From: Hyphomicrobiales bacterium
GTDB taxonomy: Bacteria; Pseudomonadota; Alphaproteobacteria; Rhizobiales; JACESI01
Assembly (NCBI GenBank): GCA_013911885.1
Contig: JACESI010000007.1
Span: forward strand, 1-64,000
Reading direction: 5' to 3'
DNA: 64,000 nt
Within the stretch, counting starts at the first letter, position 1. Every line of letters begins with the position of its first letter. Under the pieces are notes generated by a model. The model searched no databases. It worked only from the letters and a program-made list of their open reading frames with translations, and was not told where the DNA came from. The translations under genes and the position numbers were made by a program. Positions 51,021-59,708 of this stretch are shown piece by piece.

Positions 51021-51995
51021 ATGAACTACGTCCGTCTCGGCAAAACCGGTCTCAAGGTCTCGAAACTCTGTCTTGGCTGCATGAGCTATGGCACGCCGGG
51101 CTGGGACGTTCACCCCTGGGTGCTGGATGAGGCGGCTTCCATACCGTTCATTCATGACGCACTGGCCCGGGGCATCAATTTCTTTGATACGGCCGATTTT
51201 TATTCCCGCGGTGCGAGCGAAGTGATCCTCGGCAAGGCGCTCATGGGCGTGCCACGCGACGAGGTTGTGGTCGCCTCGAAGGTCTGTCTTGCCATGGGCG
51301 AGAAGCCGAACCAGAAGGGTCTGTCGCGCAAGCACATCATGGAGGGGGTCGATCGGTCGCTTGAACGGCTGGGCATGGATTACATGGACCTTCTCATCAT
51401 CCACCGGCTCGACCATGACACCCCGATGGAGGAAACCTGCGACGCGCTGAACGACGTCGTGCGCTCCGGACGCGCTCTTTATATCGGCGCGTCGTCCATG
51501 TTTGCGTGGCAGTTCATGAAAATGCTCGGCATCCAGCGGGCGAATGGATTTGCGGAATTCGTATCGATGCAGAACTTCTACAATCTCGTCTACCGCGAGG
51601 AAGAGCGCGAGATGATGCCGCTCTGTCTCAGCGAACAGATCGGCGTCACGCCCTGGTCGCCGATGGCGCGCGGTTTCCTTACCAAAGGCATCGATGAAAG
51701 TGCCACGAGCCGCGCCGGGACCGACAGGCTCGCGCTCGGTTATTTCGGCACGGATGCAGATCATGCCGTGCTTGCTGCGGTGCGCGGGGTTGCGGCAGAT
51801 CTCAAGGTCAAGCCGGCCCAGGTCGCCCTTGCCTGGGTGCTCTCAAAAGCGCATGTGTGCGCGCCGATTGTCGGGGCGACCAGGCCGCATCATCTTTCAG
51901 ATGCAATTGCAGCGCTTGATATCGTGCTTGAAGCAGAGATGATCGAAGCGCTTGAAGCGCCTTATCAGACAAGGGCTGTGCAGGGGCATTCCTGA
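51021..51995 (+). CDS. aldo/keto reductase
   Basis: The 324-residue TIM-barrel protein has the catalytic tetrad visible as Asp in NFFDTADFYSRGAS, Tyr in the same segment, Lys in VVVASKVCLAMG and His in LLIIHRLDHDTPM. RLGKTGLKVSKLCLGCMSYG is the typical start. It uses NADPH to reduce aldehydes or ketones. Divergent from the oxoprolinase gene; substrate unknown. Confidence 0.9.
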   Translation: MNYVRLGKTGLKVSKLCLGCMSYGTPGWDVHPWVLDEAASIPFIHDALARGINFFDTADFYSRGASEVILGKALMGVPRDEVVVASKVCLAMGEKPNQKGLSRKHIMEGVDRSLERLGMDYMDLLIIHRLDHDTPMEETCDALNDVVRSGRALYIGASSMFAWQFMKMLGIQRANGFAEFVSMQNFYNLVYREEEREMMPLCLSEQIGVTPWSPMARGFLTKGIDESATSRAGTDRLALGYFGTDADHAVLAAVRGVAADLKVKPAQVALAWVLSKAHVCAPIVGATRPHHLSDAIAALDIVLEAEMIEALEAPYQTRAVQGHS

Positions 51996-52072
51996 TTTTG
52001 AAAAGAATTATAATTCAATATCTTATCAGATTAAGCGCGGGAGTTGATTCACCCGTTTCAGGTCATCTGCGA

Positions 52073-52957
52073 TCAAGGTGAAGTTTTGATTCTGGATTTG
52101 CGAGCGAACCAGATCACGGCTACCACTGCGCTTGCAAAGGCCACGGTCTCAATCGTCACCTCCTCGTTGAGGATGATCGCGGAAATGGCGAGGGTGACGA
52201 AAATCTGAAGGAGTTGCATCTGGCTGACACGCGCAATGCCGCCGATGGCAAGGCCGGCGTTCCACGCGAAAAAGCCGATCAGCATGGAAAACAGCGAGAC
52301 ATAGGCAAAGCTCAACTTCGCGCTCGCGCTCGCGGTCAGAATGTTGCTGTCCCAGAATATGAAAAGGCCGATCGAGACGATGGGTGCTGCGATGACAAGC
52401 TGCCAGCAGATCACTTCCCATCCCGGTTTCTGGCGGCTGAGCTTGCCGGAAAAGACATAGCCGAGGGATGAGGAAAGTGTGGCGCAGACGAGCCAGAAAT
52501 CGCCAAATGCCAGACCGGGGGCGCCATCACGGAATGCGAATATGGTGACGATGGCAGCACCCAGAGCGGACCAGAGCCAGAAGGTGGGCGAGGGGCTTTC
52601 GCCTGCGAAAAAGGCCGCGAAAATTGCCGTCGTGATTGGCAGCAGGCCGAGCACGACACCGGAATGGGCGGCAGGAACGGTCTGAAGCGCAAGGCCGAGA
52701 AAGCCCGGAAAGCCGATTACCAGGCAGAGACTCGAAAGGACAGTCCAGCGCCACAGCGCGCCCGGCAGGCTGCGGCGGAATGCAAGCAGGATCACGGCTG
52801 CAATGATGCCTGCGACAGCAGCGCGCCCGAAAGTGATGAACCAGGGCTGAAGCTCCATGACGGCGAGCCGTGTCGCCGGAACCGTGCCCCCGAAAATCAC
52901 CACCCCGAGAAGGCCGAGCATAAGGCCGAGGTTCTGTCTGCTGATCGTGCTTGGCAA
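52073..52957 (-). CDS. EamA/DMT family transporter
   Basis: The 294-residue protein has ten membrane segments in two EamA repeats (first: LGVVIFGGTVPATRLAVMEL; second: FAWNAGLAIGGIARVSQMQL). Drug/metabolite transporters of this type export amino acids or other small solutes. No partner genes. Ends with a basic tail (ARKSRIKTSP). Confidence 0.85.
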   Translation of the reverse strand: MPSTISRQNLGLMLGLLGVVIFGGTVPATRLAVMELQPWFITFGRAAVAGIIAAVILLAFRRSLPGALWRWTVLSSLCLVIGFPGFLGLALQTVPAAHSGVVLGLLPITTAIFAAFFAGESPSPTFWLWSALGAAIVTIFAFRDGAPGLAFGDFWLVCATLSSSLGYVFSGKLSRQKPGWEVICWQLVIAAPIVSIGLFIFWDSNILTASASAKLSFAYVSLFSMLIGFFAWNAGLAIGGIARVSQMQLLQIFVTLAISAIILNEEVTIETVAFASAVVAVIWFARKSRIKTSP

Positions 52958-53065
52958 AGGCGCACCTGTTTTGTGATGACATGAAGGCTTAAAGGCCTCG
53001 TCAGGAGGGGCCTGGTCTATTATGAAGTGTTCTCAACACCTGCATGACGATGTGTTGGGGACCAT

Positions 53066-53773
53066 TTGAGCATCTGGACGAGATTTGCTGAATTTGCAAC
53101 GGCAATTGCGAACACATCGCCTGTGGCAGGTGTGTGGGAAGCAATTACAGCTGTTCTCGGTGGCGGGTCTTCGAGCCCGGAAAAGCGCCAGGTGGCCTTC
53201 GCCATGGCGATGATTGCCCTTTCGGCCAAAATGGCTAAGGCGGATGGCGTTGTCACCCATGACGAGATCAACGCCTTCAAGGAGATTTTCGAAATTCCCG
53301 AGGCGGAGGCTGCGAATGTTGCGCGCGTTTTCAATCTCGCCAAACAGGACGTCCGTGGCTTTGACGCCTATGCAAGGCAGATCCAGAAAATCTATCACCA
53401 TGATCCTGATTTTCTGGAAGACATTCTCGACGGGCTTTTCCATATCGCCAAGGCTGATGGAATCATCCATGACAACGAACTCGCCTTTCTCCAAGAAGTC
53501 GGCAGGATTTTTGCCGTTGAGGATGAGGTTTTTGGCGCGATCCGGGCGCGGCATGTGCGGGGCGGGCGGAACGATCCCTATGCGATCCTTGGCGCGGATC
53601 CGAGCTGGAGCAATTTCGAACTCAGGAAACATTATCGCAGGCTTGTGCTCGAAAATCACCCGGACCGGTTGATTGCCCGCGGGGTGCCGCCTGAATTTGT
53701 GAGGATCGCAAACGACAAGATGGCTGCCATAAACGCGGCTTACGCGGAACTCGAAAAGGAGCGCGGGCTTTGA
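53066..53773 (+). CDS. TerB-like plus DnaJ-domain protein (DjlA type)
   Basis: The 235-residue protein has a TerB-like helical domain (about residues 40-150, AFAMAMIALSAKMAKADGVV; HIAKADGIIHDNELAFLQEV) and a C-terminal J domain with the HPD motif (LVLENHPDRLIARG). DjlA-type proteins stimulate DnaK at the membrane. No clear transmembrane segment precedes TerB here, apart from a weakly hydrophobic N-terminus. The start is a TTG (53066). Its stop overlaps the next gene, and this order before rnpB and mraZ is common in Rhizobiales. Confidence 0.82.
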   Translation: MSIWTRFAEFATAIANTSPVAGVWEAITAVLGGGSSSPEKRQVAFAMAMIALSAKMAKADGVVTHDEINAFKEIFEIPEAEAANVARVFNLAKQDVRGFDAYARQIQKIYHHDPDFLEDILDGLFHIAKADGIIHDNELAFLQEVGRIFAVEDEVFGAIRARHVRGGRNDPYAILGADPSWSNFELRKHYRRLVLENHPDRLIARGVPPEFVRIANDKMAAINAAYAELEKERGL

Positions 53774-54528
53774 ACGAACCCTGTTTTACAGCCGACAGCC
53801 GTTTCGTCGATGAGGTCTGCCCGGCGGTGAATATCAACGAGCGCGAAGGTGGCCCGGCCGATATGCTGTTGCTGCACTATACCGGCATGCCCGAGGGAGA
53901 AAAGGCGCTGAAATGGCTCTGCATGGAGGTGAGCAAGGTCTCCTGCCACTATTTCGTTTTCGAAGACGGGCGGATTATTCAGTCGGTGCCGGAAAAGCGC
54001 CGCGCCTGGCATGCCGGCGTATCTTCCTGGGGCGGGTGTACAGACAACAATTCGCGTTCCATTGGAATTGAAATCTCGAATCCCGGCCATGAACACGGCT
54101 ATGTCCCGTTTCCCGATGTGCAGATCGAGGCGGTGATCCGGCTTTCACAGGATATCTGCAATCGTAATCGCATCCGGCCCGCGCGGGTGCTTGCCCATTC
54201 TGATATCGCGCCAGCCCGCAAGCAGGATCCGGGGGAATTGTTCCCGTGGAACCGGCTTCATGCCGCTGGTGTCGGGCATTTTGTGCCGGAGGAACCGCCT
54301 GGCGACGGGCGCTTCTTTCAGCGCGGCGAAAGCGGGCAGCCGATCGAGGCGCTCCAGTCGATGCTCGCGCTTTACGGCTACGGGATCGAGGTCAACGGCG
54401 TTTTTGACGAGCAGACCGAAGATGTGGTCACCGCGTTCCAGCGGCACTGGCGGCAATCCCGCGTCGACGGCATCGCCGACGCATCGACGATTGCGACATT
54501 GCACCGGCTTCTGACAACTCTCACCTGA
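53770..54528 (+). CDS. N-acetylmuramoyl-L-alanine amidase (AmpD/Amidase_2) with peptidoglycan-binding domain
   Basis: The 252-residue protein has an Amidase_2 domain with zinc ligands in MLLLHYTGMPEG (His), the Glu of IGIEISNPGHEHG and the His of VLAHSDIAPARKQDPG. A C-terminal PG_binding_1 domain follows (about residues 185-250, GQPIEALQSMLALYGYGIEV). There is no signal peptide, as in AmpD, so it probably trims recycled anhydro-muropeptides. A TTG overlaps the stop of the DjlA-like gene. rnpB follows 83 bases later. Confidence 0.85.
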   Translation: MNEPCFTADSRFVDEVCPAVNINEREGGPADMLLLHYTGMPEGEKALKWLCMEVSKVSCHYFVFEDGRIIQSVPEKRRAWHAGVSSWGGCTDNNSRSIGIEISNPGHEHGYVPFPDVQIEAVIRLSQDICNRNRIRPARVLAHSDIAPARKQDPGELFPWNRLHAAGVGHFVPEEPPGDGRFFQRGESGQPIEALQSMLALYGYGIEVNGVFDEQTEDVVTAFQRHWRQSRVDGIADASTIATLHRLLTTLT

Positions 54529-54611
54529 AGCCTATCCTGGGGACCGCGGTGTTTCGAGAATGCCGGGATTTGGCTCTTGACCCATTTGCCGCAATCCTCC
54601 ACATCTGGGCT

Positions 54612-55059
54612 GTCAGTTGGCCGGGTGGCCGCTCGCTCCGAAGCCGCAAGGCGGGTCCGAAAGGTTGAACGAGAGGAAAGTCCGGGCTCCATGGAAACAC
54701 GGCGCCGAATAACGTTCGGCGAAGAAGCATCTCAGGATGCTTTTTCAGGGAAAGTGCAGCAGAGAGGATACCGCCTGTGCCGCGCAAGCGGCCGGGTAAG
54801 GGTGAAAGGGTGGGGTAAGAGCCCACCGCGCTTTTGGCGACAAAGGCGGCATGGCAAACCCCGCCGGGAGCAAGACCGAATAGGGACAGCGCGTCTGTCG
54901 GGGTTTATGCCCCGTCAAGACAGACAGGGTCGTTTCCAGCCCAGTTGTCCGGGTGGGTTGCGTGAGCGTGCTTGCAAGAGCGCGCCAAGATGAATGGCTA
55001 CCACGCAGGGGCGGTCAAACGCCCGTGCCATACAGAACCCGGCTTACAGGCCAACTGAC
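54612..55059 (+). ncRNA. rnpB: RNase P RNA, class A
   Basis: The 448-nt gene starts GTCAGTTGGCC and ends GGCCAACTGAC, which pair as helix P1/P2. It contains the universal GAGAGGAAAGTCCGGGCTCC (54671-54690), GCAGAGAGGATACCGCC-type core near 54760, and ACAGAACCCGGCTTAC close to the end. It is the catalytic RNA that removes 5' leaders from tRNA precursors. Position between the amidase and mraZ matches Rhizobiales. Confidence 0.97.
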
Positions 55060-55089
55060 ATCTGCTTTCGCCGTCTCCTGCTTTCCGTT

Positions 55090-55650
55090 TCATGACTTGT
55101 CGGCAGATGTTTCGGGCACGATCATTTCGGCTGACCCGATCATGGCGCGCGCGTCGTCGCGGTTTCGCACCTGAACCATTTTTGCCTTGTTGAAGATGCC
55201 GCCACGGGAAAGCGCGATCAGCACGACCACCGTCTCGCCCGCTTGAAGCGTGACGCTTTCGTGGGTTGTCTCATTCGCATTGCGCGCCGGGCGCGCCGTC
55301 ACGTCATAAGTGCCCGGTTCGACTTCGGCATGAAGAAACAGGCCGCTTCGCAACTGGCCGCTTGCAACGCCTTCAATCGCGACATCCATGCCGAGCCTGC
55401 TGCCGATATAACCCTTGCGAAGCAGATAAAGCCCGGCTTTGGCCCGTTTCGGCTGCATTTTTCGTGCGCGTTCCAAAACCTCGGGCGCGGCGCGCACGAC
55501 CTTCCTGTTGCCGGAAATATTATAATAAATCACCCCCACCGTCCCGCCAAGCGCGAGGCCGGCCAGTGCGGCCTCCAGCGGTGGAACGCCCGCGAGACCG
55601 GCGGCAATCCCGGTGATCAGCGTGGCAATCGTGACGATAACAACAATCAT
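55090..55650 (-). CDS. membrane-anchored protein of unknown function
   Basis: The 186-residue protein has an N-terminal membrane region (MIVVIVTIATLITGIAAGLA and a second segment AALAGLALGGTVGVIYYNI) and a C-terminal beta-rich domain (AGLYLLRKGYIGSRLGMDVA; SGLFLHAEVEPGTYDVTARP; ESVTLQAGETVVVLIALSRG). The second part resembles DUF2846-like carbohydrate-binding-type folds. Function unknown. It is convergent to rnpB and divergent from mraZ. Confidence 0.6.
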   Translation of the reverse strand: MIVVIVTIATLITGIAAGLAGVPPLEAALAGLALGGTVGVIYYNISGNRKVVRAAPEVLERARKMQPKRAKAGLYLLRKGYIGSRLGMDVAIEGVASGQLRSGLFLHAEVEPGTYDVTARPARNANETTHESVTLQAGETVVVLIALSRGGIFNKAKMVQVRNRDDARAMIGSAEMIVPETSADKS

Positions 55651-56013
55651 GCGCCTTTACCCTTCATTCACCATCTCTGGCCTAAGGCTTCCCGCCTTCG
55701 CCGTGACTTCTTGCAAAACCGCGTCATCTCGACAAGCCGCCACGTGTCAATAATCGGTTGCCGCACCTTATTTCTGTTCCCCTTTCGACGCGTGCGTCCG
55801 TTCAATTGTGTGTTCATTCGAGAGCAGATTTTGAGAGCGGAAAAGCTTGGAAATCCTGCATTCTCAGCGGTAAATCCCGATTGATTCCATTGACGCCCAG
55901 TATTTTCCATGTTATCCCATTTATACCCAAATTTAATGCGTGCTTCCGTTTTGCAGCGCGGATTTGGCGGAAAAAATGTGCCTGAGGGCGAGATGAGATC
56001 CATTGGAGGCATT

Positions 56014-56045
56014 GGAACTCTGCGCGGAACTCTGCGCGGAACTCT
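56014..56045 (+). promoter_or_regulatory. 12-bp tandem repeats upstream of mraZ, candidate MraZ operator
   Basis: GGAACTCTGCGC occurs at 56014-56025 and 56026-56037, with GGAACTCT at 56038-56045, ending 41 bases before the mraZ ATG. MraZ is known to bind direct repeats upstream of its own gene in other bacteria, where the repeat sequence differs between lineages. The gap 55651-56086 also must carry the dcw promoter; I see no other defined element. Confidence 0.5.
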
Positions 56046-56086
56046 CATGGGCGCGGTGTCGCGTTGGAAAGTTGTGTGCGTGCGTA

Positions 56087-56533
56087 ATGGAACGGTTCGT
56101 TTCCAATTTTACAAAGAAGGTCGACGCAAAGGGGCGCGTATCTGTTCCGCCATCATTTCGCGCCATTCTTCAGCGCTCGGGGGATGAACAGATTTATACG
56201 CAGCTTTCGCTTGAATCCTCTTCCGTGATCGCGGGCGGTCAGAGCCTCCTCGCGGAGCTTGAGGCGCGTATCGGCCAGATCGATCCTTTCTCAACGGAAT
56301 ATGACGACTGGGCCGCGCATTTTTACTCCGGCAGCGATTATCTCAAGATTGATGGTGATGGCCGCATTGTTCTCACCGATGCCATCCGTGAGCATACCGG
56401 TATTGCCGATGATGTCCTCTTCGCCGGGCGCGGCACCTCGTTCCAGCTTTGGCAGCCAGCCGCTTTCAATGCCTATATCAGCGATGTCCGCACCCGCATC
56501 CGCAACAAGCGCGCTATCGGGGCTGCCGAATGA
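56087..56533 (+). CDS. mraZ: transcriptional regulator MraZ
   Basis: The 148-residue protein begins [20 protein letters not shown], the canonical MraZ start, and carries two SpoVT/AbrB-like repeats (second: [20 protein letters not shown]). It represses the dcw cluster and itself in E. coli. The longer upstream frame has unnatural Cys/Leu composition from the repeats and is rejected. Its stop overlaps the rsmH ATG. Confidence 0.93.
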   Translation: MERFVSNFTKKVDAKGRVSVPPSFRAILQRSGDEQIYTQLSLESSSVIAGGQSLLAELEARIGQIDPFSTEYDDWAAHFYSGSDYLKIDGDGRIVLTDAIREHTGIADDVLFAGRGTSFQLWQPAAFNAYISDVRTRIRNKRAIGAAE

Positions 56534-57537
56534 GCGCCGAGCCGCATATCCCTGTCATGCTGAGCGAGGTTCTCGACTATCTCGCGCCCGGACAGAATGG
56601 GATGCGGGGCGGTGTGTTTATTGATGCGACATTCGGCAATGGCGGATACAGCCGCGGCATTCTCGCCGCCGGCGGCCAGGTGATCGGCATCGACCGCGAC
56701 CCGACTGCGATTGCTCATGGCCGGGAAATGGAAGCCGGATCGGGCGGCTCGCTCACCCTTGTCGAGGGCCGCTTCGGCGATCTTGACGCGCATGCCCGCG
56801 CCCTCGGCCACGACAAGGTCGATGGCGTCGTGCTTGATATCGGTGTGTCGTCGATGCAGCTCGATCAGGCGGAGCGCGGGTTCTCGTTCCGTTTTGACGG
56901 GCCGCTCGACATGCGCATGGAACGCGCCGGACTGAGCGCCGCCGATGTTGTGAACACGTTCAGGAAATCCGACCTTCAGCGTCTCATCGCAACCCTCGGC
57001 GAAGAGAAAAAGGCAGGCTACGTCGCCCACGCCATCGTCACGGCGCGCGAAAATGGCCGGATCGAGACAACAGCGGCGCTTGCGGCGCTCGCCGAGCACG
57101 CAGTTGGCAAGCGCCCCGGTGATCGCATTCACCCGGCAACGCGCACCTTTCAGGCGCTGCGCATTTTCGTCAACCGCGAACTGGAAGAACTTGGCCGCGC
57201 GCTTGTTGCGGCAGAGAGCATCCTGCGCGAAGGCGGCAGGCTCGTGGTCGTCACATTCCACTCTCTTGAAGATCGCATCGTAAAGCGCTTTCTACGCGAC
57301 CGCGCAACGCTTGGCGGCGGCGGTTCGCGCCATCTGCCGGAGGTGGCCGCTGCTCAGCCGACATTGCGCGATCTGACCCGGCGCGCGGTTCTGGCAGGCG
57401 ATGCAGAGACCGCCATCAACCCGCGCGCGCGTTCGGCGAAACTGCGTGCCGCCGAAAGGCTCATCGCCCCCGCCCGCGGCCTCGACATGCGTGCGCTCGG
57501 TGTGCCGCTGCTTCCCTTTGGTCTTGAAGGAAACTGA
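56530..57537 (+). CDS. rsmH: 16S rRNA (cytosine1402-N4)-methyltransferase
   Basis: The 335-residue protein begins [20 protein letters not shown] and shows [16 protein letters not shown] (SAM motif I), [38 protein letters not shown] and [15 protein letters not shown]. It methylates C1402 of 16S rRNA. ATGA overlap with mraZ fixes the start. Part of the dcw operon. Confidence 0.95.
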   Translation: MSAEPHIPVMLSEVLDYLAPGQNGMRGGVFIDATFGNGGYSRGILAAGGQVIGIDRDPTAIAHGREMEAGSGGSLTLVEGRFGDLDAHARALGHDKVDGVVLDIGVSSMQLDQAERGFSFRFDGPLDMRMERAGLSAADVVNTFRKSDLQRLIATLGEEKKAGYVAHAIVTARENGRIETTAALAALAEHAVGKRPGDRIHPATRTFQALRIFVNRELEELGRALVAAESILREGGRLVVVTFHSLEDRIVKRFLRDRATLGGGGSRHLPEVAAAQPTLRDLTRRAVLAGDAETAINPRARSAKLRAAERLIAPARGLDMRALGVPLLPFGLEGN

Positions 57538-57899
57538 TGATGCGTCGTCTTATCTATCTCATTCTGGTCGGTCTTATGGTGGCGGGTGCGGGCTATACGT
57601 TCGAAACCAAGCGGCGGGCGGAAAGCGCTGCTGAAGACGTGCGCAGGCTGGCCAGTGAAATTCAGCATGAGCAGGATACGATCGACCTCCTCAAGGCAGA
57701 CCTCAGCGTGCTCACCCAGCCATCGCGGCTTCAGGAACTGACAGAGCGTCATGCCGATGCGCTCCGACTTGAAACGCTCAAGGTCGATCAGATCATCACC
57801 CTCGACGAATTGCCCCAGCGACCGCTTGACCTCAGCCCCTTTCAGCAGGGGGATGCGCTCGGCGGGTATGCAGGCGGTTCCGATAGCAACATCCAGTAG
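57537..57899 (+). CDS. ftsL: cell division protein FtsL
   Basis: The 120-residue bitopic protein has one N-terminal membrane span (LIYLILVGLMVAGAGYTFE), a coiled-coil region (AAEDVRRLASEIQHEQDTID) and ends with a Pro/Gly-rich tail. The sequence and place between rsmH and ftsI fit FtsL of the FtsQBL complex, which activates FtsWI. ATG 57537 overlaps the rsmH stop; ATG 57540 is equally possible. Confidence 0.85.
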   Translation: MMRRLIYLILVGLMVAGAGYTFETKRRAESAAEDVRRLASEIQHEQDTIDLLKADLSVLTQPSRLQELTERHADALRLETLKVDQIITLDELPQRPLDLSPFQQGDALGGYAGGSDSNIQ

Positions 57900-57917
57900 A
57901 GACGCAAGGCAACCATC

Positions 57918-59669
57918 ATGCAAACGCCAGGAATGGTCTTTCGGAAAAGATTCAGCGCCGTGTCCGCATCGGGCGAACCATTTGACACGCCCGCAATCAC
58001 CCTCGAGGGAAGCCGCAAGCAGCGGCTTGACATGACGCGCAGCCGCCTCCTGCTCGTTGCTTTCGGGTTTCTTGTGGTCTATGGCGGCATCGCCGCGAAG
58101 CTCGTACATCTTGGCGCCGTCGATCCTGCCGACATCGCGCGTACATATTCTCCCGCCGCCAATGTGCTGATGACCTCGCGACCCGACCTTGTCGACCGCA
58201 ACAACGAAGTCATAGCGAAGGATCTGACCACTTATTCGCTCCACGCCGACCCGCAGAAGATGAAGTTTCCTGCGGAAGCGCTCGACCGCCTCGCTGAAGT
58301 GATCCCGGATATTGACAAGGCGAAGCTGCTTGAGCGCCTGCGCGGCCCTGGTCATTTCGTCTGGATCAAGCGCGAGATGACGCCGGCGCAGCAGGCGCAG
58401 ATTCTCGACCTTGGCATTCCGGGCCTGTCGTTTGATCGCGAGACACGGCGGTTTTATCCCGGCGGTTCGGTTGCCTCACACCTTGTTGGCTATGTCGATA
58501 TCGATAATCATGGCATTGCCGGTTTCGAGAAATTCGTCGACGACCAATGGCTTGAAGACCTGCGCGCGGCTGGTCTCGGCTCGGGCGAACGGATGAAGCC
58601 GCTTCAGCTGTCGATCGACATGCGGGTTCAGCACGTGGTTCGCGATGAACTCGCCAAGGCGATGGCGCTCTACAAGGCGATTGCCGCGGTCGGGATCATT
58701 CTCGACGCCCATACCGGCGAAGTTGTCGCGATGTCCTCGCTGCCGGATTATGATCCGAATGATATTCCGGCGACATTTTCCAAAGATGCGTTGAATCGCG
58801 CGACAGCAGGCGTGTTCGAGATGGGCTCGACATTCAAGGTCTTCACCACCGCGATGGCGCTCGACAGCGGCCTCGTCCAGATGACCGATACATTCGATGC
58901 GCGCAAGCCGATCAGTCAGGGCGGTTTCAAGATCAGCGATTTTCACGCACAGCGCCGGATCCTGACGCTTCCCGAGGTCTTCACCTATTCCTCGAATGTC
59001 GGCACGGTCAGAATGGCGCTGACGGTTGGCATGGAGAAGCATGAAGCATTTCTGCGCAGCCTCGGGTTGCTCGCACCGGCCCAACATGAATTGCCTGAAA
59101 TCGGCAAGCCGCAGTCTCCTAAGGAGTGGAAAACACTGAACTCCATGACGATCTCGTTCGGTCACGGTATCGCGGTCACGCCGTTGCAGACGGTCTCCGC
59201 CGCTGCGGCGATGCTGAACGGTGGCAAACTCATTCCGCCGACCTTCCGTTCGCGCAGTGTCGATGAAGCCGATCGGCTGGCAACACAGGTGGTCTCGGCT
59301 GAAACCAGCGCCAAGATGCGCTATCTCTTCCGCCTCAATGTCGAAAAGGGTTCCGGTAAGCGCGCTGAAGTCGAAGGTTATGCCGTCGGTGGCAAAACCG
59401 GCACCGCCGAGAAGGTGGTGAACGGGCGCTACGCTTCCGACAAGAGGCTGAACTCCTTTCTTTCCGCATTTCCGATCGACAATCCGCGCTATGTCATGCT
59501 GGTGATGCTGGATGAGCCGAAGCCAGTCGAGGGTCAGCACAGCGCGACAGCCGGCCTCAATACGGCGCCGACGACGGCGGCGATCATCCGGCGAATTGCG
59601 ACCACGCTCGGCGTTTCGCCTCGGCTCGACGAAACGCCGGTCCTCACGGCGGTTGACTACCGCCGGTAG
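57918..59669 (+). CDS. ftsI: peptidoglycan D,D-transpeptidase FtsI (PBP3)
   Basis: The 583-residue class B PBP has a membrane span (residues about 41-62), the pedestal domain, and a transpeptidase domain with S304-T-F-K307, S358-S-N360 and K493-T-G-T496. It crosslinks septal peptidoglycan in the divisome. All active-site motifs are intact. 18 bases after ftsL. Confidence 0.95.
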   Translation: MQTPGMVFRKRFSAVSASGEPFDTPAITLEGSRKQRLDMTRSRLLLVAFGFLVVYGGIAAKLVHLGAVDPADIARTYSPAANVLMTSRPDLVDRNNEVIAKDLTTYSLHADPQKMKFPAEALDRLAEVIPDIDKAKLLERLRGPGHFVWIKREMTPAQQAQILDLGIPGLSFDRETRRFYPGGSVASHLVGYVDIDNHGIAGFEKFVDDQWLEDLRAAGLGSGERMKPLQLSIDMRVQHVVRDELAKAMALYKAIAAVGIILDAHTGEVVAMSSLPDYDPNDIPATFSKDALNRATAGVFEMGSTFKVFTTAMALDSGLVQMTDTFDARKPISQGGFKISDFHAQRRILTLPEVFTYSSNVGTVRMALTVGMEKHEAFLRSLGLLAPAQHELPEIGKPQSPKEWKTLNSMTISFGHGIAVTPLQTVSAAAAMLNGGKLIPPTFRSRSVDEADRLATQVVSAETSAKMRYLFRLNVEKGSGKRAEVEGYAVGGKTGTAEKVVNGRYASDKRLNSFLSAFPIDNPRYVMLVMLDEPKPVEGQHSATAGLNTAPTTAAIIRRIATTLGVSPRLDETPVLTAVDYRR

Positions 59670-59708
59670 CAGGTGCAAACCGTTTGCGAACGGTGAGGAT
59701 GATCCTTC

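Noticed and set aside
56003..56086. N-terminal extension of MraZ
   Set aside because: It would translate the 12-bp repeats into a Cys/Leu-rich leader; the conserved MraZ N-terminus begins at 56087.
58476..59678. 400-codon minus-strand frame opposite ftsI
   Set aside because: Shadow of the ftsI codons; unnatural His/Arg-rich composition.
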